Assembly: GCA_026397915.1 (NCBI GenBank)
Contig: JAPLTX010000016.1
Span: 1-64,000 of the forward strand
Length of the DNA stretch: 64,000 nucleotides
From: Verrucomicrobiota bacterium
GTDB lineage: Bacteria; Verrucomicrobiota; Verrucomicrobiia; CAIQCK01
Direction of reading: 5' to 3'
The position numbers and the translations under genes were made by a program. The notes below the pieces were generated by a model. That model saw only the letters and a list, made by a program, of their open reading frames with translations. It ran no database searches and was not told where the DNA came from. Positions 9,601 through 17,216 of this stretch are shown here, piece after piece; the first letter of the stretch is position 1; every line of letters begins with the position of its first letter.

Positions 9601-11695
9601 CATCGGCCAGCTTTTTGGCGGCGGCGTCGGCCTGGGCTTGTGCTTGCTGTTGGTTTTGTTGTCCCTGGGTCAAGATCGGTTTTGCCGCGTCGGCTGCTTT
9701 GCGCTTGGCGGCGGCGTCGCTTGCGGCCTGTTGTTTCTGCTCCTCGGATCTGCCGAAAATGGCGGCGACCCCTTTGCTTCTGGCTTCGGACGCTTGCGCC
9801 TCCTTTTCGGCTGCGTCAGCAGTGCCGGTGGCCGCAGCCAATTGTTTCTTGGCGCTGTCCAACGCGCCCCCGGCGGCCTTCTTCTCTGCTTCCGCGCCCG
9901 CAGCCTTCTGGTTGACCGCGTCGGCGGCAGCCTGAGCTTGTTGCTGTGCCTGCTGAGCCTGGGCCAAGGCCGCTCTTGCATCGTCAACCGCTTTTCGCTT
10001 CGCAAAGTCCTCACGGACGACCTGAGCGATTTCAGTGGCCGATACGACTTTGGCTTTGGCCGCAGCCGCTTGAGCAGCCTGCTCGGCTGCTTGGCAGGCG
10101 GTCGTGGCAGCGGCCACCTGGTTCTTGGCGTTGGCCAAGGCCTCGTCGGCTGCCTTCTTCTCTGCTGCCGCAGGCGCTCCTTTCTTGGCGGCTGCATCGG
10201 CGGCGGCCTGAGCTTGTTGCTGTTTTTGCTGAGCCTGGGTCAGGGCGGCTTTTGCATTGTCGGCAGCGGCGGCGGTCTGCTGCTTTTGCTCCTCGGCATT
10301 GGCGGCAACATTAACCATCGTCTCGGCCGTGGATGCCGACACTTGGGCGGCATGCTCGGCTGCTTGGCAAGCGGTCGTGGCAGCGGCCACTTGTTTCTTG
10401 GCGTTGGCCAAGGCCTCGTCGGCTGCCTTCTTCTCTGCTGCCGCACCCGCTGCCTTCTTGACGGCCGCATCGGCGGCGGCCTGCGCCTGTTGCTGTTTCT
10501 GCTGAACCTGGGCCAAGGCGGCCTTTGCATCGTCGGCCGCTTTGCGCTTCGCAATGGTCTCATTGGCGACCTGAGCAAGCTCCGCAACCGATACGATTCT
10601 GGCGTTCGCCGCAGCCGCTTGGGCCGCCTGCTCGGCCGCCTGATAAGCGGTCGTGGCGGCGGCCGCCTGCTGCTTGGCGTTGGCCAGGGCAGTGTCGGCA
10701 GCCTTCTTCTGCGCTTCCGCTTCCGCAAGCTTCGGCGCAGCGGCGGTAGCCTGAGCCTGCGCTTGCTTGTCGTTTTGCTCTGCCTGAGTCAATGCGCTCT
10801 TGGCCGCGTCGGCTGCCTTGCGCTTGGCGGCAGCGTCGGCTGCGGCCTGCTGCTTCTCAGCTTCGGAAACCGGCTTGGCATTGGCCGCAGCCGCCTGGGC
10901 CGCCTGCTCGGCTGCATCGTGAGCGGTCGTGGCAGCAGCTAACTGCTTCTTGACGGTGGCCAAGGCCGCGTCGGCAGCCTTCTTCCGCGCTTCCGCTTCC
11001 GCCAGCTTCGGCGCGATGGCGGTGGCTTGGTTCTGCAAATTCTGCTCGCCTTGCCGTGCTCGGGCGAGGGCGGCCTTGGCCGAGTCAGCCGCTCTGCGTT
11101 TTGCGGCTGCATCGGTCGTGGCCTTCTTGGCTTCGTCGTCGAGCTTGTTGGCCGCGTCGGAGGCAGCCTTCGCCGCAGTCTCGGCTTCCTTGGCCACCTT
11201 CTCGGCCGCATCGTAAGCTTGCTGCGGAGAGAGCGCGGCGGCTTTAGCGTCAACCAACGCCGTGTCCAAGGGAGGCTTGGCGTTGGTCTTGTCGTTCACG
11301 GCCTTGATGACCACGGGCAAGTTGGCCTCGGCCTGCTGCAACTCTTTTGCGCCCGGCTCGGCCGCCAGACTCTTCGCGTCAGTCGCCTGCTGTCGCTTCG
11401 TGTTGGCCGTCTTGCTCGCGCTGGCGTATGTCGTGTCGGCCTTTTGCATGGCGGCCCTTAGGGGGCCGATCGCAGCTTCCGCCTCCCCGACTGCCTTCGC
11501 GGCAGCATCGTAGGCGGCCTTCGCCTTGGTCTCCGCGCTTGCCTCGGCCTCAGCCTTGGCCGGCTTTGGTGCATCGGCGGCTTGAGCCGAGGCGCAAACG
11601 AAAATCGCAAGGCTGACCACAAAGGGCAAAACAAGGGATAGGAAACTGCTTTTGGCCTTGGGGGCCGAAACATTGCCGTCAACGCCGTTTTTCAT
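6638..11695 (-). CDS. Giant Ala-rich coiled-coil protein fused to DUF1549-DUF1553
   Basis: A 1685-residue exported protein. Residues 1-41 form a signal peptide ending AQAADA. Residues ~42-1130 are almost entirely Ala/Lys/Gln/Glu and contain ten degenerate repeats of ~80-100 residues. Each repeat starts near AAAKRKAADAAKAALAQAQQ and continues through a KKAADEALANAKKQLAAA-like and an AAEQAAQAA-like segment, strongly suggesting long helical coiled coil (TolA/apolipoprotein-like composition). From ~1165 the protein is a regular DUF1549 (NRIDEIVFAKLQALGI...RRAYLDMTGTLPS) followed by DUF1553 (PREAFAEWLIRPENPWFTKAIVNRTWAWVMGRGI) to the C-terminus. The family usually carries a CxxCH cytochrome-like (PSD1) domain at its N-terminus; none is visible here. 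It is first gene of the operon with DUF1501 and the PPC protein. Catalytic role unknown. Confidence 0.88.
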   Translation of the reverse strand: MKNGVDGNVSAPKAKSSFLSLVLPFVVSLAIFVCASAQAADAPKPAKAEAEASAETKAKAAYDAAAKAVGEAEAAIGPLRAAMQKADTTYASASKTANTKRQQATDAKSLAAEPGAKELQQAEANLPVVIKAVNDKTNAKPPLDTALVDAKAAALSPQQAYDAAEKVAKEAETAAKAASDAANKLDDEAKKATTDAAAKRRAADSAKAALARARQGEQNLQNQATAIAPKLAEAEARKKAADAALATVKKQLAAATTAHDAAEQAAQAAAANAKPVSEAEKQQAAADAAAKRKAADAAKSALTQAEQNDKQAQAQATAAAPKLAEAEAQKKAADTALANAKQQAAAATTAYQAAEQAAQAAAANARIVSVAELAQVANETIAKRKAADDAKAALAQVQQKQQQAQAAADAAVKKAAGAAAEKKAADEALANAKKQVAAATTACQAAEHAAQVSASTAETMVNVAANAEEQKQQTAAAADNAKAALTQAQQKQQQAQAAADAAAKKGAPAAAEKKAADEALANAKNQVAAATTACQAAEQAAQAAAAKAKVVSATEIAQVVREDFAKRKAVDDARAALAQAQQAQQQAQAAADAVNQKAAGAEAEKKAAGGALDSAKKQLAAATGTADAAEKEAQASEARSKGVAAIFGRSEEQKQQAASDAAAKRKAADAAKPILTQGQQNQQQAQAQADAAAKKLADATAQKKGADEALTKAKKQLAAAQGAHQAAEPAAQAAEATAKVMAERAGRTEEQKRQATADAAAKRKAADDAKAALAQAQVAQENPQKLADTEEQKLARATAQKTLLDAALAGIKKQLAAADTAAQTAEQAAQAAEKSAEEKKQAAAQAAAKRKAVTDAAAALAQAQQAEQQAQAQVTAAAQKLNEVQSQKKSADDALANVKKQLAAADTAAQAAEQAAQAAQAAEAKAKQVAADAAKPAAEKKQVADESAAKRKAADAAKAALAQAQQSEKAAQAPAAAAAQKFAEAEAKKKAADAATADAKNRVAVATTANQAAQESAKEVIKLDTARQQATADAAAKRKAANEAKAVLTPFQQKLDQAAIKANTAGQELTRAEARKKSAEESLENLKRRIASAKQTNVADEKAAVEAEAAAVPLKVDAEKTRAAYTEAMKVADDKRALVEQAKGALYRLVAARQVTSLMESSEPPKPANRIDEIVFAKLQALGIKPLLCTDAVFVRRAYLDMTGTLPSAEEAKAFIQSPDKNKRVALIDRLLDQPAHFDYWAMKWSDILKVKAEFPVKVWPNAAQAYYRWIWESIAQNKPYDKFARELLTSSGSNFRVGPVNFYRAIQDKTSEGIAASVGLALMGTRVQLWPADRRAGMGVFFSQVGYKPTSEWKEEIVFWDPLGLTNVVGNTAPGVDAVAKAVTATAQIPQALPKPLSENGPLAAVFPDGTKTTVPPDRDPREAFAEWLIRPENPWFTKAIVNRTWAWVMGRGIIHEADNIRDDNPPSDPELLAFLQKELVSSGYDLKHLKRLILTSTAYQFSSIPKSQTPEAKTHFASYPLRRVEAELLIDALNEITGGSDLYTSAVPEPFTYIPKDMSAVELADGSITSPFLTLFGRSSRSTGMEAERVSELASTQWLHMLNSATLQSKLQNGPKLAALISQGGKPNEIAERLYLTILSRFPTDADVKAAEEYAKSGATQGNNAWLDLAWALINSPEFLLRH
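8300..11150 (-). repeat. Ten tandem ~80-100-codon coding repeats
   Basis: Within the coiled-coil gene, about ten diverged in-frame repeats each encode the same order of segments (KRKAAD..., KKAADEAL..., AAEQAAQAA...). Related DNA phrases such as GGCCTCGTCGGCTGCCTTCTT recur in shorter form along the strand. The repeats differ in length by up to ~20 codons, which implies growth by recombination between copies. Boundaries are approximate. Confidence 0.8.
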
Positions 11696-11922
11696 GAATC
11701 AATCTTGGTCAGGCTACACTGTTCGCGGCAACCAGTGCGTTATTCTGAGGCTATAGAAATATCCTGTTTTTCAACTGCACGCCAGAGTCACCTTGCTGCG
11801 CTCGATGACAAACGGCTGTCGCTACATTTACCATCACATGATTGCTCTGCGGACCACAATCCTCAACAAAATCCCAATGAGCCAAAAGTATCACTGGTTG
11901 CGCACGGATTGAAAGGGGTAAG
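11696..11922. other. Intergenic, relatively AT-rich; promoter region of the coiled-coil operon expected
   Basis: About 230 bp without a convincing gene. It is visibly more AT-rich than its flanks. It separates the 3' end of the glycosidase-like gene from the start of the coiled-coil gene, both on the minus strand. I could not assign a confident -35/-10 pair. Confidence 0.4.
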
Positions 11923-13215
11923 TCAGCGACGCGAGAACTTCAGGGCGCGCACGCCCCACGCGGGAAGCTCGAACTCAAGCGCGGGCTTGTTTGCGTTTTG
12001 CACAGCGGCGCCAGTGTCGGCTTCCTCAATGGCAGACGACGGCGGGAAACCGGACGCGGCGACGCGGACGGTTTCGGGCGAGGAGTTGCAGACGAAAAGG
12101 TAGCGCGATGTGCCGCGAGCCAGTTCGCGCCAACTCACGGCGGGGTATTTGAGACTCATGCCGGCCCTTTCCCTCTCGGAAAGCGATTTGGCTTCGGCGG
12201 TCTTCGTTTTGTCGGCGAGCGTGACGGTGGGCGGGCCGCTGAGTTGCTTGACCTTCAGGTCTTGGCGCGGCTCGCCGAACAGGAACACTTCGCCGAGCTT
12301 GCGCTCGCCCGTGAGTTGGCGGGCGGCGGTAGCGTAGGCTTCATACCAGATGTCGTAGCTCTGGCGGACGCCGGTCCGTTTGAACAGCGACCAGATGACG
12401 ACGCCCTTCGCGCCGTGGATGAGGCCGCAATACACGTCGTGCCGCACCCACGCGGGAATCTGGCTGAAGAGCGCCGGGTCGGGGTCTTTGCACAGTTCGG
12501 GCACGAGCAGCGGTGCGCGATGGCCGCGGAGTTGGCAAATAGCTTCGGTTTCCTGCTCCATGCCCCAGCGCACCCACACGCGCCGATCCTGGTAGCCGGC
12601 GTAGTTGACGTAGCAACCCTTGCCGACGAGGTCGAGGTGCGCGCCGGTCTGGACGAGCGCCTTCGCGTCGCGGTGGTTCGGGTCATACATCCACACGGGC
12701 CGTTTCATCGGGTCGGCTGCGTGGATGGCCTCCGACGCGGCTTTCATGTAGGCGATCTCGTTCTTCCGCCAAGAGCGGATCTCTTCCGGCGTGAGATACC
12801 ACCAACAGATGTTCGTGCGCGAGGCGACCTCGGCAACTTGCTTCGTGATGATTGCCTTGATTTCCGCCTCGGTGAGAACGAGCGGCTTGTCCGAGTGAAA
12901 CTTCATGTCCAGCCCGATGGTGTAGGGAAATGGCAGACCAGCCTTCTCGTTGGCTTCGAGCGCCTCAAGCTTCTTGTTGCCATACACCGGGCCGTGCATC
13001 GTGAAGCCGTTGGCCTTCTCGCGTTCGGGTTTCCCTGAGAATCCAGAGAATGGAAATATCCGGCCCTGCGGATAGATGCGGTCGGCGGGAAGTGACGCGC
13101 CGGAGTCCGGAGCCGCGCGGAAGAAATCGCCTGGATTCGTCGCGGCTTGGGAACAACAAGCGATGAGCATCGCGGCCAGCGTGGCGAGTGCGTGGGGAAG
13201 AGTGTGGGGTTTCAT
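11923..13215 (-). CDS. Secreted glycoside-hydrolase-like protein, unknown family
   Basis: 430 residues with a lipoprotein-like or Sec signal (MLIACCSQA, hydrophobic about residues 8-25). The body reads like a TIM-barrel glycosidase. It has WWYLTPEEIRSWRKNEIAYMKAA, a VWMYDPNHRD segment, LLVPELCKDPDPALF, whose Glu in a beta-strand end could be catalytic, and GAKGVVIWSLFKR. The C-terminal ~70 residues (YLFVCNSSPETVRVAASGFPPSS) resemble a beta-sandwich cap. I do not recognise a named family. The start ATG overlaps the preceding esterase stop as ATGA (13215-13212), so the two are translationally coupled and probably act on the same substrate. Confidence 0.7.
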   Translation of the reverse strand: MKPHTLPHALATLAAMLIACCSQAATNPGDFFRAAPDSGASLPADRIYPQGRIFPFSGFSGKPEREKANGFTMHGPVYGNKKLEALEANEKAGLPFPYTIGLDMKFHSDKPLVLTEAEIKAIITKQVAEVASRTNICWWYLTPEEIRSWRKNEIAYMKAASEAIHAADPMKRPVWMYDPNHRDAKALVQTGAHLDLVGKGCYVNYAGYQDRRVWVRWGMEQETEAICQLRGHRAPLLVPELCKDPDPALFSQIPAWVRHDVYCGLIHGAKGVVIWSLFKRTGVRQSYDIWYEAYATAARQLTGERKLGEVFLFGEPRQDLKVKQLSGPPTVTLADKTKTAEAKSLSERERAGMSLKYPAVSWRELARGTSRYLFVCNSSPETVRVAASGFPPSSAIEEADTGAAVQNANKPALEFELPAWGVRALKFSRR

Positions 13216-14366
13216 TTGCTTGAAAAGTTATGGCAGTTCTTCAGCGCTGCATCAATGAACCGGTAGGACGCCTCGCGCGCTTCGATCGGGTAGCCGTGCT
13301 TGCCCGGCGGATAGACCGCCACGATCCGATCCGCGACGCCGAGCAGCTTATACACTTGCGCCGCCGCCTCCACGCACCGTTTCGCGCTCTCGACGCGGAA
13401 GTTGCTGTCGTCCAGCGGTGCATGCACATACAAGTGCCGCGGCGCCAGCGCAGCGAGCACTTCGGGGAAATCGAACGGCATCTTCTTCGGGTCTTTACCA
13501 TAGACGTCCTGGATGCGCATCATGTAGCGCGGCTGACACCAGCCGCTCAGGTCGCCACCCTTGTAGTCGTGGAACGAATCGAAACCGGAACTCGACACCA
13601 TCACCTTCAGCCGCGGATCGAACACGCCGACGAAGAGCGAATTGTGCCCGCCGAGCGAGACGCCCGCGCAGCCGATCCGCTCCGGGTCCACCTCCGGCAA
13701 CGACTGGAGCAGGTCCACCGCGCGGCTATGGCTCCAGATGCCCATCATCGTCCCGCTCGCAAAGCCCGCCGCCGTCGGGTCGGCCTGGTTCTCACCCAGC
13801 AGCGTGTAGTCCGGCGCGATGGTCACGTAGCCGCGCTCGGCCAGCTCCAGCGTGTAGCGCGGATAGTCCGCGCCGAGGCCCGCCGTCCGTCCGCGCGAGC
13901 CGCTGGTCCCGTGCAGGCAAAGCATGGCGGGGAGTTTTGATTGTGGAGTGCGGAGTGCGGAATGCGGAATCAGCAGATAAGCCGGCACGCGATAATCCTT
14001 CGTCGCCGCATACGTGATCTTCTTCCGCGTCAGCGTCGGCAACTCCTCCGTTTGCACCACCTGCACGTCCAGCGGCACGCGCCGGTCGGCCGCGGGCGCC
14101 GGCCCCATCACCAACTCCATGTTTGCCAGGATATGCTCCCGTCGCTGCTGCCAATCCCGCGCGTTCGTCACCGGATGCTCCGCCCCCTGCCCGTCGCGCC
14201 ACACCATCAACTTCATCTTGTCGGGATAAAATGGCGGCGGGCTTCGTTTCGATGAATCATCAGCCAGCACGAGAGTCGTGTGTGTGAGAGCAACCAAAAG
14301 GAAAGTGGTCAGGATTCGTGCTGATGGACTTTTCCCGTTTGCTCGAGGCGTGGCACTTATTCTCAT
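13212..14366 (-). CDS. Secreted alpha/beta hydrolase, acetyl-xylan-esterase/dienelactone-hydrolase type
   Basis: Predicted exported esterase of about 384 residues. From the ATG at 14366 a signal peptide spans about residues 15-36. The core has LPAMLCLHGTSGS (oxyanion strand), the nucleophile elbow GCAGVSLGGHN (Ser in GVSLGG), an Asp-bearing LYVHAPLDDSNF segment and a C-terminal GKHGYP with the probable catalytic His. The start at 14366 is chosen over 14426 because it overlaps the upstream gene's stop as ATGA and directly precedes a proper signal sequence. Residues encoded near 13946-13970 (HSALRTPQS) come from an in-frame heptanucleotide repeat. A role in removing acyl groups from polysaccharides is inferred from family and neighbours. 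Confidence 0.82.
   Translation of the reverse strand: MRISATPRANGKSPSARILTTFLLVALTHTTLVLADDSSKRSPPPFYPDKMKLMVWRDGQGAEHPVTNARDWQQRREHILANMELVMGPAPAADRRVPLDVQVVQTEELPTLTRKKITYAATKDYRVPAYLLIPHSALRTPQSKLPAMLCLHGTSGSRGRTAGLGADYPRYTLELAERGYVTIAPDYTLLGENQADPTAAGFASGTMMGIWSHSRAVDLLQSLPEVDPERIGCAGVSLGGHNSLFVGVFDPRLKVMVSSSGFDSFHDYKGGDLSGWCQPRYMMRIQDVYGKDPKKMPFDFPEVLAALAPRHLYVHAPLDDSNFRVESAKRCVEAAAQVYKLLGVADRIVAVYPPGKHGYPIEAREASYRFIDAALKNCHNFSSK
13946..13970. repeat. Heptanucleotide microarray inside the esterase gene
   Basis: Three and a half copies of GA(G/A)TGCG in a row (13946, 13953, 13960, 13967). The array is in frame with the esterase and adds a few residues in a surface loop just before the oxyanion strand. 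It resembles the TTACGCA-type heptads upstream of cysS. Confidence 0.75.
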
Positions 14367-14860
14367 TCGAACCTTAGATAACGGGCGTAGCGCTTTGGAG
14401 ACGATTCCATCTCGTTCATCATCCATTTGAGCAAGGAGCTTTTCAGTTCGCAGACAGCCGTGCGCTCCGGCCCAACTGGCAGAGAACCAAGACCATAGAG
14501 GCGTTCGCCAAGACTTTGTATTTCAACAGCCTTCTTCCACACGACATCGATAGACTCTTCGATTTCTTGATGAAACAGGAACCGCGATTTGTATTTTGCT
14601 TCAGCCAACACCGAGAGTGCCTTGTCACTAACGCCCCCTTCGCGAATTAAGAATATAAAGAATTCTTGTAGTTTCTCATATGCTTCTAGCCGCTTGTTGA
14701 AGAGGTCGAGGCGGAGCTTGTCGTGATTGATTTTATACTGCAGATATCCAATAGCAGAAGCCACTAGCCCGACGACCAATGTTATGAATGCCGGAGTGAG
14801 CTTTACAATGATATCAACCCAAAGGGGAACTTGATGGATCGTCTCCTGATCTGTCGTCAT
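14363..14860 (-). CDS. Small single-span membrane protein, unknown
   Basis: 165 residues. One transmembrane helix lies at about residues 17-38 (IIVKLTPAFITLVVGLVASA), followed by a charged amphipathic stretch containing DKLRLDLFNKRLEAYEKLQEF. This is a pattern common in short uncharacterised membrane proteins of many bacteria. The base composition (many AT-rich codons, for example 14640-14690) differs from the GC-rich neighbours, suggesting later acquisition. Its stop overlaps the esterase start as ATGA, which supports both reading frames. No function can be assigned. Confidence 0.6.
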   Translation of the reverse strand: MTTDQETIHQVPLWVDIIVKLTPAFITLVVGLVASAIGYLQYKINHDKLRLDLFNKRLEAYEKLQEFFIFLIREGGVSDKALSVLAEAKYKSRFLFHQEIEESIDVVWKKAVEIQSLGERLYGLGSLPVGPERTAVCELKSSLLKWMMNEMESSPKRYARYLRFE

Positions 14861-14960
14861 ATCACGGTCTCAGTTGTTTTGCGGTAACGAGTCGGAGAAT
14901 GCGCCCGCCTCCCGGCCGTTGCAAACGGTTTCTTGATGGCCTGCGGCGGGAGAGTATCTG

Positions 14961-15479
14961 ATGAGCGCGGATAATGCCGAAGCGCTCGCAGGAGCAGCAC
15001 GCCGCCGGCTTGTCAAACGCTCCCGCCGAGCCGATACTCTTCGCGTGAAGAAGGCATTGGGATTCGTTGGGATTATCATCTTCCTGTTGCTGGCCGTCGT
15101 ATGGTATCAATCGGCCATGCCTATCCTCCAAGTCACGCCCAACGTCGAGGCGGAATTCACCGGCGTCTATGTATTCAAAAAGCTCGGCGACCAAGGAATC
15201 GGGGAATTGTATATGGACATGGGCAAAAAGTTTCTCGGCATCTTCACACGACGCGAGTCATGGTGGCCGGAGTTCCCGCCCGACTTCTCCCTGCCCGCGC
15301 CGAGCGATTCCGCCGTCGCGAACCTGCCGTTTGCGCGGCCGCGGTTCTTTCAATTGCGCTTCCTCGGCATCCCCGGCGCCGAGGAAATCATCCGCATTGG
15401 CAACTCCGGCCGCAAGCGCCCCATTCGTCCCGTGAAAATCACGCGCGTGCTGGATGTGAAAGAAGTCTCCGGCATGTAA
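14961..15479 (+). CDS. Small membrane-anchored protein, unknown
   Basis: 172 residues with an Arg-rich cytoplasmic N-terminus and a transmembrane helix at about residues 33-52 (LGFVGIIIFLLLAVVWYQSA). A ~120-residue soluble C-terminal part follows (VEAEFTGVYVFKKLGDQGIGELYMDMGKKFLG...). An RBS-like GGGAGAG lies upstream of the ATG; a GTG about 84 bp further in would also leave the helix intact. It is divergent from the small membrane gene to its left and convergent with the propeller gene to its right. Not recognised. Confidence 0.55.
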   Translation: MSADNAEALAGAARRRLVKRSRRADTLRVKKALGFVGIIIFLLLAVVWYQSAMPILQVTPNVEAEFTGVYVFKKLGDQGIGELYMDMGKKFLGIFTRRESWWPEFPPDFSLPAPSDSAVANLPFARPRFFQLRFLGIPGAEEIIRIGNSGRKRPIRPVKITRVLDVKEVSGM

Positions 15480-15635
15480 TCGCGGTGTTTGCTGTAACCA
15501 CCCTCTCCTGCCCTTTGTATTCAGCGCAGCCTGGCATCCCGTGTGTGTGCCCATCTGAAACCGATGTCACTCTGCTCCTGATCACGCCATTTCTGATGGA
15601 GCTGCTGCCCAACAACCTGCCGCCTTTCGGAGAAA

Positions 15636-17075
15636 CTATCGGGGATGCGCTTCGGCGCGGTAAATCCACGCCGTGTTGTGGGACGCGATGGAGTTGCAGT
15701 CGAAGCCACCAAAATAAAACGCCCGTCCCTGATCCCCCGCGAACGGCGACACCGCAATGGCGCGGACAGCCACCAGTGTCGGTTGCCGAACGTCGGTGAC
15801 TTCGGCCAGTTCATAGCGGATGCTCCCTTTGTTCGCGCGCCGGATGAAGTAGCGCGCTTCCGCGGCGAAATACCATCGGTAGCCTTCCCTGACGAGGAGC
15901 CGTAGCTTCGGCGGCGGTTTCGTTTCCACGACCGATGGCGGGTAGCTCGATTCGAAGCCGAACAGCCAGACCGTCTCGCCAGTCTCCGGCGCGGTGTAAG
16001 GCATGAACTCGTTGTAGGCGGCGAGCGCGAAGCCAACCTTGATACCCCACTTCTGCGTCAGGAACGCCGGCATGTCCAGTTCGACAGTCTCCTTGAACTC
16101 GGCGGTCGGATCCAGCCGCCGCACCTTGCTCCGCGCCGCAAACAAGAGCACCTCGCCGTTGCCGGTTGGGTTGGGCACCGCCGTCAGCCCGCGGATGCCG
16201 ACGGGGCTTGTTTCCTTCGGGCAGAAGTAAACCTCCCGCCATGAAACGGCCGTGCCGTCGCTGCGCTCGAAGATGTGGCGCGAGGTCGCGCAGTAGGCTT
16301 TCCTGTTGCAGTCGCAAAAACCCATCACCCTTTCTCCCGGTGGCGTCCGGAACTCCGGCGAGGTTTCCCACCGGATACCGCCCGCCGCGCTCGCGTCGTA
16401 AACTCCACCGACAACGCCCAGCGTGTCGGTGCCGGCAAGGATGCGGTCAACCCCCGTGACCTTGTCCCGATGCACCCCGATGGATCGAGTGCTGGTGTGG
16501 TTTGTGACCGATCCCAGCACCGACGGAATCCATTGACCGCTCCCGTCGTCGCGGCGGAATATTTTCACAAGCCCGCGCGCGAAATCCGGAGCCGCCAACA
16601 GCATCGTCACCGGACTGATGCGGTTGCCTTTGCCGTCGGTGGAAACCGTGATCGTCTTCAGCGTCGCCAGCCGCGTGCTGTTCCGGGTGAACTGACGCTC
16701 CACTCGCCACTGCCCCTTTGGAGAATCCAGCACGAGCACCTGGCACGCTTTGGAAATCGCCGGCTCCTTCTCCATCCAGAGACTGTTGCCAGCATAGAGC
16801 CGGCCCTTGTAAGGCACGAGATGCATGATCTCCGTGCCGGCCACATAATTCCCGTTGGTGTCGCGGAAACCTGCCTGCATGGAGGGTTGGAAGGAAAGCT
16901 GCGCGAGCGGCGACACGTCCGCCGCGAAAGAAACTGCTGCGACCATCAGTGCAGCGAGAAGAACCAACGACAGAAGTTGCGATGCTTGGCTACCGGAGCG
17001 AAAGCGCGCGGCATCCAAGGAACATCCCCGCGCTTCGCGCTGCAATCCTTCGGTCGCTGCCGCCATCGTGTTCAT
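15636..17075 (-). CDS. Secreted beta-propeller-like protein, unknown
   Basis: About 479 residues. Start chosen at 17075 (MNTMAAATEG) because the adjacent gene at 17655-18842 begins with a similar MSTMATM stretch and a similar upstream sequence. A hydrophobic segment (LLSLVLLAALMVAAVSFAA) about 34 residues in is the export signal. The residues before it are encoded by an imperfect inverted repeat (16999-17037) and may be an acquired extension. The body has repeated blade-like motifs (KGRLYAGNSLW, VDRILAGTDTLGVVGGVYD, GEVLLFAARSKVRRLD, TVWLFGFESSYPP), consistent with a propeller. No enzyme signature is seen. The 21-bp repeat array lies about 140 bp upstream. Confidence 0.65.
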   Translation of the reverse strand: MNTMAAATEGLQREARGCSLDAARFRSGSQASQLLSLVLLAALMVAAVSFAADVSPLAQLSFQPSMQAGFRDTNGNYVAGTEIMHLVPYKGRLYAGNSLWMEKEPAISKACQVLVLDSPKGQWRVERQFTRNSTRLATLKTITVSTDGKGNRISPVTMLLAAPDFARGLVKIFRRDDGSGQWIPSVLGSVTNHTSTRSIGVHRDKVTGVDRILAGTDTLGVVGGVYDASAAGGIRWETSPEFRTPPGERVMGFCDCNRKAYCATSRHIFERSDGTAVSWREVYFCPKETSPVGIRGLTAVPNPTGNGEVLLFAARSKVRRLDPTAEFKETVELDMPAFLTQKWGIKVGFALAAYNEFMPYTAPETGETVWLFGFESSYPPSVVETKPPPKLRLLVREGYRWYFAAEARYFIRRANKGSIRYELAEVTDVRQPTLVAVRAIAVSPFAGDQGRAFYFGGFDCNSIASHNTAWIYRAEAHPR

Positions 17076-17216
17076 CTGCTTGGTCCGTTCGAACGCCGCG
17101 CATCGTAGCGCCGCGCGGCTGTGCAGCGAGCACAAAATACACCGCCGAAGCCATGCACGCGTTACCGCCGTTCTTCCCGTCTTCGCGTCTAATGCGGAGG
17201 TCTTTTGATCCTGCGG

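Noticed and set aside
9638-10942. 434-residue Leu/Gly-rich open frame opposite the coiled-coil gene
   Set aside because: It is the antisense shadow of the Ala/Lys-repeat coding strand. Composition follows directly from the complement of GCN codons.
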